From assembly GCF_000003605.2 (NCBI RefSeq), contig NW_003110012.1:5505-29329 (forward strand): a stretch of DNA of 23,825 nt, in the 5' to 3' direction. Position numbers and translations under genes: made by a program. Of this stretch, positions 11,301 to 21,107 are shown piece after piece. The notes under the pieces were generated by a model, which saw nothing but the letters and a program-made list of their open reading frames with translations, made no database searches and had not been told where the DNA came from. Position 1 is the first letter of the stretch, and every line of letters begins with the position of its first letter. The DNA comes from Saccoglossus kowalevskii. Its lineage: Eukaryota > Hemichordata > Enteropneusta > Harrimaniidae.

Positions 11301-14300
11301 AGGGTGAAAATATGAAACAATGAGAAAAACGTACCCAGGTAATATGTAATAAATGTAATCATCAAATGCAACGAAATGTTTTATCCATGGGGCATCTACC
11401 TGAAATAAAATTTGTGAAATTATGTAATTATGTAATCTTAGTTAATTGTCTTGGAAAGAAATCTATTTGTAATCTTTAATCAAATTGGCTAACAACTGCA
11501 TTCATAAGCTGTTTTGTTTAGTTCAAAACGATACCTATATATTCTATGTTCTAAATTGCTAAATAATGCACTAAAAACACATTTACTATCTACATTGGTC
11601 TTGTTTTGTCGATACGTTCTTTCTGTAAATGAAATTTGTATATTTTTGGCGCAATGAACATTATCATTGAATAGACTAATTAGTATGTGGGATAGGGAAA
11701 ATGTTTAAAAATTGTATTTCTGGTAACTCTACTTTCAATATCTATAGTTTTACCCTACCTGTAAAATAAACAAAAAATCGCGTTTGCATTTTGCCTATTT
11801 TATTTTCATGTTAGATGAAAGAGACATATTTCAACAGATTGTGTTCGTAGATTATAAATAAACATCTGAACACAAAAGTAAACTAGTGTAACCTTTCAAA
11901 AATTCAATAAACATTTATCAATTTGTGTTCACAAAATCCGATCAAGGCAAGTAGCCATATGAAAATTATATCCAGTTGGTATATAATTAACAAATAAATT
12001 GTAGAAAAAATAATACAAACTATTCAAAAAACTTAAAACAATAACAACATCATAAATTATACAAAATATTGATTTGCTTTGTGATATAAACTGACTTATA
12101 CAATGAGAGCGCTAAAACGGATTCATTAGCAAACACTGATTTAACGTTAATGATTTAACACATACTCTTAAAAGCTGCCCTCTGACTGGGTACATGGTTT
12201 TGTCATCTACCAATGAATAAGCACCAAGTCCAGAACAGTTAACAATTACATCATATTTTCCCGCTAGCTGAAAGGAGAATTGAAAAGACATTGTCACTTA
12301 CATAATCTCTATCCAGTTTTTAGTTGAATGTGTCAATTATAAACAATGAAGAATGTAAATTAAATATTGGGAGAATATTCAGCATTTACAAATATGGTGT
12401 TATACAAATTTATAACAAAGTTATACTTCACATGACTCCTTATCCGGGTTTTGTTCTGTCAAAGTAACACCCGATAGTACTAATATCACATGGTACAATG
12501 TTGTATTATGTACAAATGAGTCACAACATTATTTGTGTGGTTCATTCCAAGTTTGAATCAATTCAGCCCAGGTATGCCTGGGATATGTACAAAACCAAAA
12601 ACGGCCACAAGTTCATTAAAATGCAAAGCAAACCAACGTACGTAAGTCTTGCTTGTCTTTGAACCTAATTTGTCAACATATCAGCCAAATTATATCCGAA
12701 AAATGAAACAAGAAACAAAAATAAACATGGCAACCTATCTACCAATAAATTAAATCACAAAACAAATATTGTTAATACTAAAAATAAAAAATAAACAAAA
12801 TGGCTACCAGTTGTCAAAAGTCATCGAAACACAAAAAAGCAACGTGCCAATGTATATTATTATGTTTTGCATTTTTACCTACAGCAAAATTGTTCTAATT
12901 GAAATAACACCAATCTGGTCACCAGTTGACCGTTTTGAATAAAATTATAAAACAATTTAAACTATGTCTGTAATTATAAATATGAGAAACGGATAACACA
13001 CTTGGAAATTTGACACATGCATGCATGAGAAAGCTTTGATGATAAAACAGCTGCCAGTCGACTAAATTTCATAACAATCAATGAATAACCATTCAGATAA
13101 CATTCAACATATTATGTCTCGCTCTTGTACCAAATTTAAACCAATTCAGTTAAAAACACTGACAAAAAAGCCTTCTTATCGACCGTTTTCGAAACAAATT
13201 GACGTTCATCAGAAACCTACCATGAGTGATGTCAATGCTAAATCAGTCTAGGCATGTATGAGAATGTATGTATGTTCAAATGTTGAGTTTGGTATTTTGG
13301 CATAAACAAGGTGACTAGACGGTCAAAGGTCAACCAAATATGCACCTCATATGAATCCTATTTATATAAAGTTTGAAAAAGGTTAAGGCATGTTCGAGAA
13401 AGGATGATGGACAATCGGACGTACACATCCCTATTCCGGACTTTGGGCTAAGAGAACAAGTAATATACATGACAGAATGTTAATGTAGTAATATGAACAT
13501 GCACCCTGATAACCATTAAGGTTGCTGGAGAACAAATATTGATTTGGCTCCATTTTATGTTATATTTAGATCGACTGAAAAACAATTTAACGTGAATATG
13601 TATTGTATGATGTTTAAAAAAAACATTATTGCTTGTCTGAGAAATTTGGAAGACAGGGCAACATCCATCTAACAGCCCTCATATTCAGAATGCCACTATA
13701 ACTTAAACCATACCATAACAGACAGACGGACAACAATATACTATTACCTCATCTAAGGTGTTTAGTTTCCTTTTTATTGTCTTTCCACCATTTCTGTGAA
13801 ATCTTGAATGAAAAGAAAGCCATTACATGTATGCAAATCTCTCAAATATCTCCTACCTAACTGGTTTCTAAATACACTTTTACTTCAAACCAGACCACTA
13901 ATAAATCCACTTTTACAAAATACCTCACTAGTACGTCAGTCCTCTTTTACCTCATACCTGACTAGTTTCTCGATCACCAAATACCTGACTTGATTTGTTC
14001 AAAACAACTTTACCACATAATGTACTAGTCTGTTAATCCACATTTTCCTATACCTGACTAGTTTGTAATTCCACTTTTACCACATACGGAACTAGTTTTT
14101 CAATCTATTTATTATTACCACATACCGGACTAGTATGCCAATCCAGTTCTACCACTACCACTACCACTACCAAAGCGTCTCGCCACTGTAAGCAGATACG
14201 CTCTTACACTGACTAGTTGGACATTTGTAATTCGAATCTCCGAATAAAGTGTGAGGCAAAATACTGATGCATACGTCATATATTAACCACGTCCATCATT

Positions 14301-16810
14301 GTACCACTGTGATTTTCCGGTTGAATGCAGCCCACGTCCTCAACACACTTAAACGTGTCCTAGTTCTCGTTTGTGTGTGTTTGTATGTGAATATTCTGCA
14401 TATAATTAGTGAAGTTCTTTTGCATTTATTTACTGCACAAATATTCAATAGTATATTATGAAATAGTATGTATATTCTGAAGTGTATGTGCCTTTATTTA
14501 AGACAAAATCATCTGTATGCATAATTTACTTGTGTGGTATAAACTTAAATAAACGTTAGATATCTTAAATATATACTTAATTAGTTCTTAGTCGGAGGCC
14601 ATGGCTATTCCTTTTAGCTTAATGTTAAGTACATACATTCTCACTCATTGGGACTGTTAATGTGCCTACAGTCTTGTTGCAATATTGTACGTCGAATAAT
14701 GCATTGGTCAGTAGATATTCCTGTCAGTGAACCGTTCAAAACAGTTGGTGCCTGTTGTGAATTTATCAGTGCACATTTTGCGCTAAAAACTATGGGTATG
14801 GTATATTAATTCACATTGAAAATGTTGATGAAGCGATATTTTTTCATAAGTACAAGCTTCTTACCTGGCAGTTAACCATGGGATGTATCTAGGACCTTCA
14901 CACATAATAGACGTAAAGAACCATGCATGTCTAGAAACATATAACTCATTGGTTTAGTTGCATGCTTAAAAATGTGTTGTTTAATAGTTATCATGTATCA
15001 TGGAAATGTTGGCTTCAACTTTTGAGGTTTACTGCCCGCTCGGCAATGGGTAAGTGTTCATTACATTAAATGAGAATGGCGTCAGGCTGCTGCCCCTATG
15101 AGGATACGCCTACGAGGTTATACTCTAGATATTAGTAAATATTTTTTTTGTAGATTTGAAGTTTGTTAAAATCCAGTGATTAGTATTTGCTAATAATAAA
15201 AACCAACGCTCCAACCAAGTATGGTACAAGGAATGTAAACTACTCCGATTGCACGAGAGACAAACTATACCACAAATTGAGTCAGTGAAAATTAAACATT
15301 TTCTTCCTTATCACAGGTCCGCTAGCTTTAACAAAAGCTTTTAGAACTTACTTATATCCTGGAAATAGGTTCATTTCTTCAGAGTCTTCTGTGATTGTTC
15401 TGAAACCATACACACTACCCTTCCAATCGGGGTCCTACACAAAATACTCATACTTCAACGTACTTATAAGAATAATTTTACTCAAAAAGTTGTCAATTAA
15501 TTTCGGGTAGGTACGCCAACCTTAAACCTATAAAACACAAGCCATGCATATTTGATTTCAAAGGTCGCATCACTTGCTCAATTTATTTTTTTGTAGATTC
15601 CGTAAAACAAGACAAAATAGTTGATACCGAGCGTTCAAAATAATTTTACCATAAGCAATAGCTATTGTTTTTGGTACAGTCAGTTTACTCAAATTAGTCT
15701 GAAAAGGTTTTCAAAAATTGGCATTTATATGTGCTTTGAAGTAAATTTGTATCTGGAAGCGAGTATTCTTATACCAATCTTGTTCCCGCGACCTATTGAC
15801 TAGGCCGTGGATTTATTTGAGTTTGTTTACACGTTAGTAAATCCTCCAGTTTTGGTCTATTCTTATATAGATGTGGAAATCATACACTTTTTTATAGAGT
15901 TATATTGTGAATAGTCAGTCCTTTATGAACTTAAGCAACTTGAATTGTCAATGTTTAAGATAGGTAGAAGGGCAACATTGGTTTTGTGACATTTACAACC
16001 CATAATTGCTGACCATAATGGTGGGTGTGGCTGAAACATCATATTAATATTGTAAGCAGCTGTAGTGTCGTTTCTCATGCTTTTTCATCATTTACTCTTT
16101 ATTCACTAAATCTTGACTACAGCCTGGGAACCCTTAGCTGATATAACAAATGCTATTGAATATTGCATTTTTGTTAGTAAGAGCCTTTACGATGACGGAA
16201 ATAAAATAAAGTCACCTTGATTTCTTCTTTAAAAACATGATACCCCGAAGCAAGGTGAACGCCTGCGTCATGTGCATATTCACTTTTAACCAGGTCTGCT
16301 AAGTATTTAAATGTCGTGTTACTCCATTTCCTATAGTGTAAAACAAGTATTAGTGACAACACAGAACATATAAAACGCGTCTAGAACAATGTCTGAACGA
16401 AGCACGTCTTTATAGTATCAAGTTCAGCACTGTTTGGAATACATCGGTATACATATATGGTTTATTACATTATTAGGGGGGCTAACCATTGAACAATTAA
16501 ATTATATAAAAAGAAGGTAAAAATAGAGAAACATTATTCTGAAGTATCCAGAAATTGGCAATATTAAAATGAGTAATCTTATTTGCTACGACATTGTTGG
16601 TATATTTGGCAATACTTACTGCATTAGGTGAACTGGTGTCTGTGCTACCTCGTGTGGGGCCCATAATCCTCCAGCAATATCACTTGTCGTGTCTGGAGAA
16701 AATTTATCTGAAATGACGGTAACCTGTACACCAGGCAGACTCTCTTGTATGCAAACACCGGTACCCATACCAATGACGCCTGCACCGACGACACACACTG
16801 ATTTTGTCAT
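8259..16810 (-). CDS. D-aspartate oxidase (D-amino-acid oxidase family), 10 coding exons, 335 aa
   Basis: FAD enzyme of the DAO/DDO family, which oxidises D-amino acids (acidic ones in DDO) to 2-oxo acids, ammonia and hydrogen peroxide in peroxisomes. Seen: VVGAGVIG (residues 7-14, FAD glycine motif), [12 protein letters not shown] (33-44, typical of DDO), IVNCSGLG (about 156-163), VRGQ, Tyr219 and Arg274 at the positions of the active-site Tyr and Arg, the family signature starting [11 protein letters not shown] (296-306), and C-terminal SKL, a canonical PTS1. The exons sum to 1008 bp and every phase matches, so the gene looks intact. The length is close to that of human DDO (341). By manual alignment Ala212 and His233 replace the two mammalian side-chain-binding arginines (Arg216, Arg237), and Ser273 replaces the Leu/Phe before the catalytic-site Arg. 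The start ATG (16810-16808) directly follows an AG acceptor-like site (TTTTTTCTAAG), so a 5' UTR intron is likely. DAO is the alternative, but the N-terminus favours DDO. Confidence 0.93.
9474..9572 (-). CDS. DDO exon 9 (residues 263-295)
   Basis: Acceptor CTGCCAATAG, then [20 protein letters not shown] and [13 protein letters not shown]. Donor GTAAAC begins at 9473. The spacing to SRPGRP equals that of mammalian DDO, so Arg274 corresponds to the substrate-carboxylate Arg278. Confidence 0.9.
10378..10490. repeat. Degenerate tandem array, about 17-bp period
   Basis: Five or six diverged units built around ACGAAGTGACT, ACGAAGTAACT and ATGAAGTGATG lie in DDO intron 8, preceded by a short GT run. 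The copies are too degenerate for an exact count. Confidence 0.6.
10619..10664 (+). repeat. Dispersed motif copy A
   Basis: AAGTTTGAATCCAATCGCAC followed by CAAGCATGTGTGGG. It shares the order AAGTTTGAA, AAT, (A/G)GCATG with the copies at 12546, 13366 and, inverted, 17291. Confidence 0.45.
10928..11045 (-). CDS. DDO exon 8 (residues 223-262)
   Basis: Acceptor TATTCTCAG, then [15 protein letters not shown] and [12 protein letters not shown]. Donor GTAAGT begins at 10927. His233 (11017-11015) stands where mammalian DDO has Arg237. Confidence 0.92.
11335..11399 (-). CDS. DDO exon 7 (residues 202-223)
   Basis: Acceptor TTTTATTTCAG, then [20 protein letters not shown] and PG. Donor GTACGT begins at 11334. 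It holds the active-site Tyr219. The codon at 11369-11367 is Ala, where mammalian DDO has the side-chain-binding Arg216. Confidence 0.92.
12166..12267 (-). CDS. DDO exon 6 (residues 168-201)
   Basis: Acceptor CTCCTTTCAG. It codes for [20 protein letters not shown] and [11 protein letters not shown], the second half of the FAD-binding fold. Donor GTATGT begins at 12165. Confidence 0.93.
12546..12592 (+). repeat. Dispersed motif copy B
   Basis: CCAAGTTTGAATCAATTCAG followed by CCCAGGTATGCCTGGG in DDO intron 5. A shorter related stretch (CAAATTTAAACCAATTCAG) lies near 13131. Confidence 0.45.
13366..13460 (+). repeat. Dispersed motif copy C with GGACAATCGGACG tail
   Basis: AAAGTTTGAAAAAGGTTAAG and GCATGTTCGAGAAAGG are followed by GGACAATCGGACGTACACAT and an AAGAGAACAAGTAA end. 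The block resembles the end of an old short interspersed or MITE-like repeat in DDO intron 5. Confidence 0.4.
13748..13793 (-). CDS. DDO exon 5 (residues 152-167)
   Basis: A 46-bp micro-exon with acceptor TTTCACAG, coding for [15 protein letters not shown], with donor GTAATA at 13747. The phases (2 in, 0 out) fit both neighbours exactly. It is too short to be found from open frames alone. Confidence 0.88.
13840..14215. repeat. Degenerate tandem array with recurrent ACTAGT, about 35-bp period
   Basis: Repeats of ACCTGACTAGTTTGTAATCC followed by ACTTTTACCACAT, much diverged, occupy the exon-proximal part of DDO intron 4. ACTAGT occurs near 13924, 13962, 14023, 14057, 14091, 14128 and 14211. 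A CCACTA triplication sits near 14150. The array ends about 50 bp from the acceptor of the 46-bp exon 5. Confidence 0.8.
14865..14930 (-). CDS. DDO exon 4 (residues 130-152)
   Basis: Acceptor TTTCTAG ends at 14931. The exon codes for [20 protein letters not shown], matching the family segment ending in a Trp-Leu pair. Donor GTAAGA begins at 14864. Confidence 0.9.
15352..15434 (-). CDS. DDO exon 3 (residues 103-130, phase 2 end)
   Basis: Acceptor TTTGTGTAG is followed by [20 protein letters not shown] and then MNLFPGY. The GF(R) and FP(Q/D)Y context matches the family. Donor GTAAGT begins at 15351. Confidence 0.92.
16216..16330 (-). CDS. DDO exon 2 (residues 64-102)
   Basis: Acceptor CACTATAG ends at 16331. 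The first G completes Gln64, followed by [10 protein letters not shown] and [14 protein letters not shown]. Donor GTGACT begins at 16215, phase 0. Confidence 0.92.
16620..16810 (-). CDS. DDO exon 1 (residues 1-63)
   Basis: ATG at 16810. An in-frame ATG at 16825 is possible but lies within what looks like a polypyrimidine tract and acceptor. The exon codes for the FAD glycine motif and the DTTSD block, and ends in HLM plus CA before donor GTAAGT at 16619. Confidence 0.92.
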
Positions 16811-17285
16811 CTTAGAAAAAACCACATATGAGAGTCGAATGATTTATCTAGAATTATGAAAATAATTTTGACAAGCTTAGATAATACACACATTTTGCTA
16901 ATCTTTCCTCAGCTATGGAACTTCGCCTAGCGCTACTATTAATTATATTAAAAACAACGTTAAGACGTTCTTTTTTAAACAGTGCTAGTGACGTTTTTGT
17001 TTCAACATATGTGAGCTTATGAATTTGTCCTCGGTGCGTGTGTGTATGCGTGCCTGCTTGCTTTCGTTCGTCTGTCCATCTCCAGCCATATATCATACAT
17101 ATTTTGATCGATCTTGTTCAAACTTAAAGCATACTTCAAACATTATATTGGACATTACATTGGTTTCATGATTTTATTGAAGTTGGTCGATTAGCAAAAA
17201 TGGACCAGAAATAGTACATGAATTTAACACATCCTTTACCCTCTATTTTTCGAATCGAGTTCACATTGACCGACTGTTTAAAAAA

Positions 17286-17336
17286 ATGCGGATCAAGATA
17301 TCTGATATGCCTAGGCCAATCAAGTTTGAACTTCAT
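17286..17336 (-). repeat. Dispersed motif copy D (inverted)
   Basis: Read on the minus strand, TTCAAACTTGATTGGCCTAG followed by GCATATCAG gives a related phrase. It lies in the DDO-FPGS intergenic space, in a block (17100-17400) that looks like an old repeat. Confidence 0.35.
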
Positions 17337-18222
17337 ACATACATCATATCGGACAAAGATACATGCATTGTAGGTCACCATATACTATGAAATGACTGAC
17401 CGGCAGCCATCTTGTTTAAACGATTGTAGTTTTAAGGATATGTAATTCATACATTTGCTCGATATTCTGGATATCGCATCGGTAGTCATGTGATATCTTA
17501 TCCCTACAATTCAAACACGGACTATCACATTGACAATGTCTTGTTTACTGTATCTATTTATTGGTTGTAACCAGTTTGTTTATGACTCAGTGCTCGAAGA
17601 TACAGTGTAGTGCGTTCTATAAATGTTTATAGTTAAAGAAACTAGTAATATAATAAATAATTAACATATTAGGAACAATATACTGTAATCAATCATACAC
17701 ATATTGCTGTATCGATTGATATTTGTTATTATTGTAAATGTGGTTATCGTCGAAGAGCTTTTGATTATATTATTCTTCTATTATTATCGTTTGACCAATA
17801 TGGCGCTGATCGGATTAACACAGGTGCATGCAAAACAACCATATCGCAATGGAAATATAGCATATGGTTTCGTTATTGACTATTATTGATATTGTTTTTT
17901 TTATATTGTCTTTTAGTTAGTTCAGATAGTGATGGTAAAATTACAAAAAAATAAAACAGCCAACATAACCATTGACATGGCGCGAAGACCTCACCCACAT
18001 ACAAAGGTCAGAACAAATGATCATATTATCACAAAAAAGGAAATAATATAGCATTTAAATTGAAAAAAATATCATCATTGAGAACTTCATACAACAATAA
18101 ATTGTACAACAAGAGAGGAAATTCAATTTACAAGGTATACTTACGGTTTAGATTCTTCTCTAAAGCAACCAATAATATGAAATATAGTGATCACAAGTAC
18201 CAGCATGTGAAATATTTTTTTG

Positions 18223-18240
18223 AATATATATATATATATA
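18223..18240. repeat. (TA)n microsatellite
   Basis: A run of about nine TA dinucleotides. Confidence 0.8.
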
Positions 18241-19948
18241 GCCAGCTTAAAATATGATATCACGTGAACCTACTATTCCATATTTATATAATGCATGATA
18301 ACACAAGGATTAAAACAATGACGTCCTTGAAATACGTTTTTCTATATTTTAATGATTCCGTATATCACCATGTTCAGTTTTGTAAAAATCCGATACGGTA
18401 TATACTATATGGGTTTGTTATTAGTCATTGGTTTGGTTACAGATAACAATTGTAAAGTTCAGTTGTTAATTTATACCATTATGTCAGCACAAATTTAACT
18501 GATAAAGATAATCTGATAAAAGATGGACCATGTTATGATTGAACTAACATACAGACACAGGTTCACATCTAGGGTATTGAAATCACCTGTTCTTTAGGCA
18601 TTCAGATGTTGAATGTTTTGATTTGTTTTCAACGTTATTTAAAAATAATATATAATATATTTTAGTGGAGTATCACCAGTAAATTGGTACATTTCTAGAC
18701 TAGTAACAGGGCCAGCATCAAAAATAAATTCGTTCAGCACGAACAACATACCAAGCCAGCTGATTGTCAAATAAGATATACAGCTGAATCGTGGCATCAG
18801 TATTGAATTTACGTCCAGATATTTACTCAACAGTATTGTATAATGCCAACTAGACAATCACTGAAGGTGACGTAATTATGAGCATAATTAGATGGTCATG
18901 ACATCACAATCAGACAATAGTTTTATATCAAGCACTAGGGTTTGGAAGAATTAATAGTATGAACGCGTATGGTTTTAACATCGTAGAAGTACAACGGGAA
19001 ATCGAGACACGTGGTGAATTAAGTACCTCGTGACCCAACGGATTTTGATACTCCGCATTTGGTGGACAATAGTCGTAGTTCCAATCACATATGAGAATTC
19101 TTACATGTGAACACCCGAATGTGCATGCTTCATAAGTGTTTATATATCCGACATGCATATGTAAACGAGTTCATGAGAGTAAATAAAACACTTTTCTTCT
19201 AAACTTTTTTATTTTGAAGTATTTTAAAAAAACAAACACCGATGCAATGTTACGACCTAAAACACCAGACAATATAAGTGTTCATATACAGGACACTTTA
19301 GTATGCCGCCTACGCTACGCACCAAATATGACCACACACGTAACTATTGTCGGCAGATGTACTGGGCATGCAGCGATAAATTTATTGATTCTCGTATGTT
19401 TCAGTAATAAACAGCCCTATATATTCATACATTTTGCGAGCGTGCATGCCATGTAGCTATCATAAGTTTAACAACCGATTCAATTAAACATGCACGGTGT
19501 TGTTATCCATCCTCGAGTTAGTAAGCTGGATGACGCAGTGCTAGACAGTCGTTAATTTCATGTGATCTAATCATTAGATTCATTTTCTTCATCGTTATAA
19601 TTCTATTGACAGAGCTTCAATGTTGAATCCATCTAATATGGCGATATCCCCACACCTGTGAAAATGTGCGTATAATTTAAACGAGCTCCTCTATGTGTCC
19701 GATAATACATAACAATTCAACTGAAGATGAATCGATAATCTGAAGTTACATTTTCAATTTGAATTTACAATCAAAAAATACATTACTAAAGAATAGTTAA
19801 GATAAACATAATTGAAATGTTTAATGTAATGAATAAATACATTTAACATGACATGACTAGAGACATTAAGCTAGATAGACTGAAGGTGAAAAATAAAACT
19901 AATAAGTAATGCTTCATGTGTTAACAAGAATATTATGAGCAAACAACG

Positions 19949-20163
19949 TACTGTAAAACATTTGTCTTTTTTGCGAGTACGTCTTTTTCGCGAATTTAGC
20001 GAGAGAACAGATTCGCTAAAGACTTATTATCAATTTAAAATGGCCGCCAAACAAAGAAATCAACAATGACGAGAGAGATTCGCGAAATCAACATTTCGCC
20101 ATTACGTCATTTTACCACAATTCGCTAAAATTGCATGCCGCTTTTTCAACATGTTTTACAGTA
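19949..20163. mobile_element. MITE-like element with 13-bp terminal inverted repeats
   Basis: The left end TACTGTAAAACAT (19949-19961) and the right end ATGTTTTACAGTA (20151-20163) are perfect inverted complements. If the outer TA is the target duplication, the element is 211 bp (19951-20161) beginning CTGTAAAACAT, a layout seen in Tc1/mariner-type MITEs. The interior contains partly inverted TTCGCGAATTTAGCGAG and GAGATTCGCGAAA stretches and no coding capacity. Confidence 0.75.
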
Positions 20164-20927
20164 ATCATAATGTAGTCAACTTCAAAGATGCCGCTTACCC
20201 CAGGCAACAACATGTGCGTGATATTTGATCCTATAACTACCTCCGCGTGTAATAACTTTGGGTTATCATTTTACATCAACGGAATGAGAGAGGTAAAGAA
20301 CATTCAAACCATTAAACCAAACGTTTTAACAAACACCGTTATACATTTGAACAGTTTGATGTGTTGACAACTCAAGTTGTCAGTATACAGTCACGTAATA
20401 TGCAAACTAAACCCATCTAATTACAAACGTTTTTAAAACCAATTTCTAGTAACATTTGTCTCGCCACGATGTCATTATGTGTACATGGAAGTGTACCAGA
20501 TTAATTTACTAGTTATTTGTTATGTCGAACGTAATACATGTACCACTATATACATCTATACTACAAAAGGTCAAAACATTATTGTATATAACACCCTTCA
20601 AATATACGATAATAGTTACACTTTATAATTATGCTTGAAAGCTTACAGGTTAATATTGCTTAACCATTCTCGACCACAGATCATGTGACTTATTTCAATG
20701 ATGTACTAGAGACCATCGTGTTTTTTTCTAATATGAATAAACTTTAACATTGTGCCGGAGCAAATAATATTATGTCCAGCAACATATCAAAATAAACTTA
20801 ACTAAAGTAAAACGGCTTGTAATATTGATTGTTGAATACACCAAAAGATGAAGCAAAATGTGTGTGCCGTCTTTAATTGCTTTGAGAGTTAATAAACAGT
20901 GAGTAATGAATCTCATGAGTATGTTGT

Positions 20928-21107
20928 TTAAATCTTAACATTATCATGCTGTTTTCCCTTTGTCATAATATCTGGATCAAGAAGCATTATAACACAACCA
21001 ACTAGATAGAGAATTCCAGTGACCAGAATCTGCACATGGTCTGCTTCCACATTTTTGCATCACGCCCTTTGGTTACATTGTATATCAACACTCTCACACA
21101 GCGACTT
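20928..21107 (-). pseudogene. FPGS terminal exon, two frame changes
   Basis: Acceptor TTTTTCAATATAG ends at 21108. The frame starts KSLCESVDIQ, must change near 21077 to read VTKGRDA, and changes again in an A run near 21056-21052 to read ADHVQILVTGILYLVG and CVIMLLDPDI, ending at TAA 20930-20928. The last part matches the FPGS C-terminus well, although the family usually has Ser-Leu-His where this has Ile-Leu-Tyr. Left unshifted, the first frame stops after QRA. Confidence 0.75.

Larger units (their letters stand above)
16826..20927. other. Intergenic region between DDO and FPGS
   Basis: No exon could be supported on either strand. All open frames are short and without family signal. The interval holds a probable old repeat (17100-17400), a (TA)n run (about 18223-18240) and the TIR element at 19949-20163. 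The DDO promoter and any non-coding first exon should lie towards its left end, but no promoter motif is clear enough to call. Confidence 0.5.

Noticed and set aside
18639-18857. Hydrophobic 72-codon minus-strand open frame
   Set aside because: AT-driven composition in an intergenic region, with no splice or family evidence.
20160-20280. Minus-strand stretch reading LLHAEVVIGSNITHMLLPG followed by a GTAAGC donor-like site
   Set aside because: No convincing acceptor upstream and no family similarity. It abuts the TIR element and lacks a partner exon.
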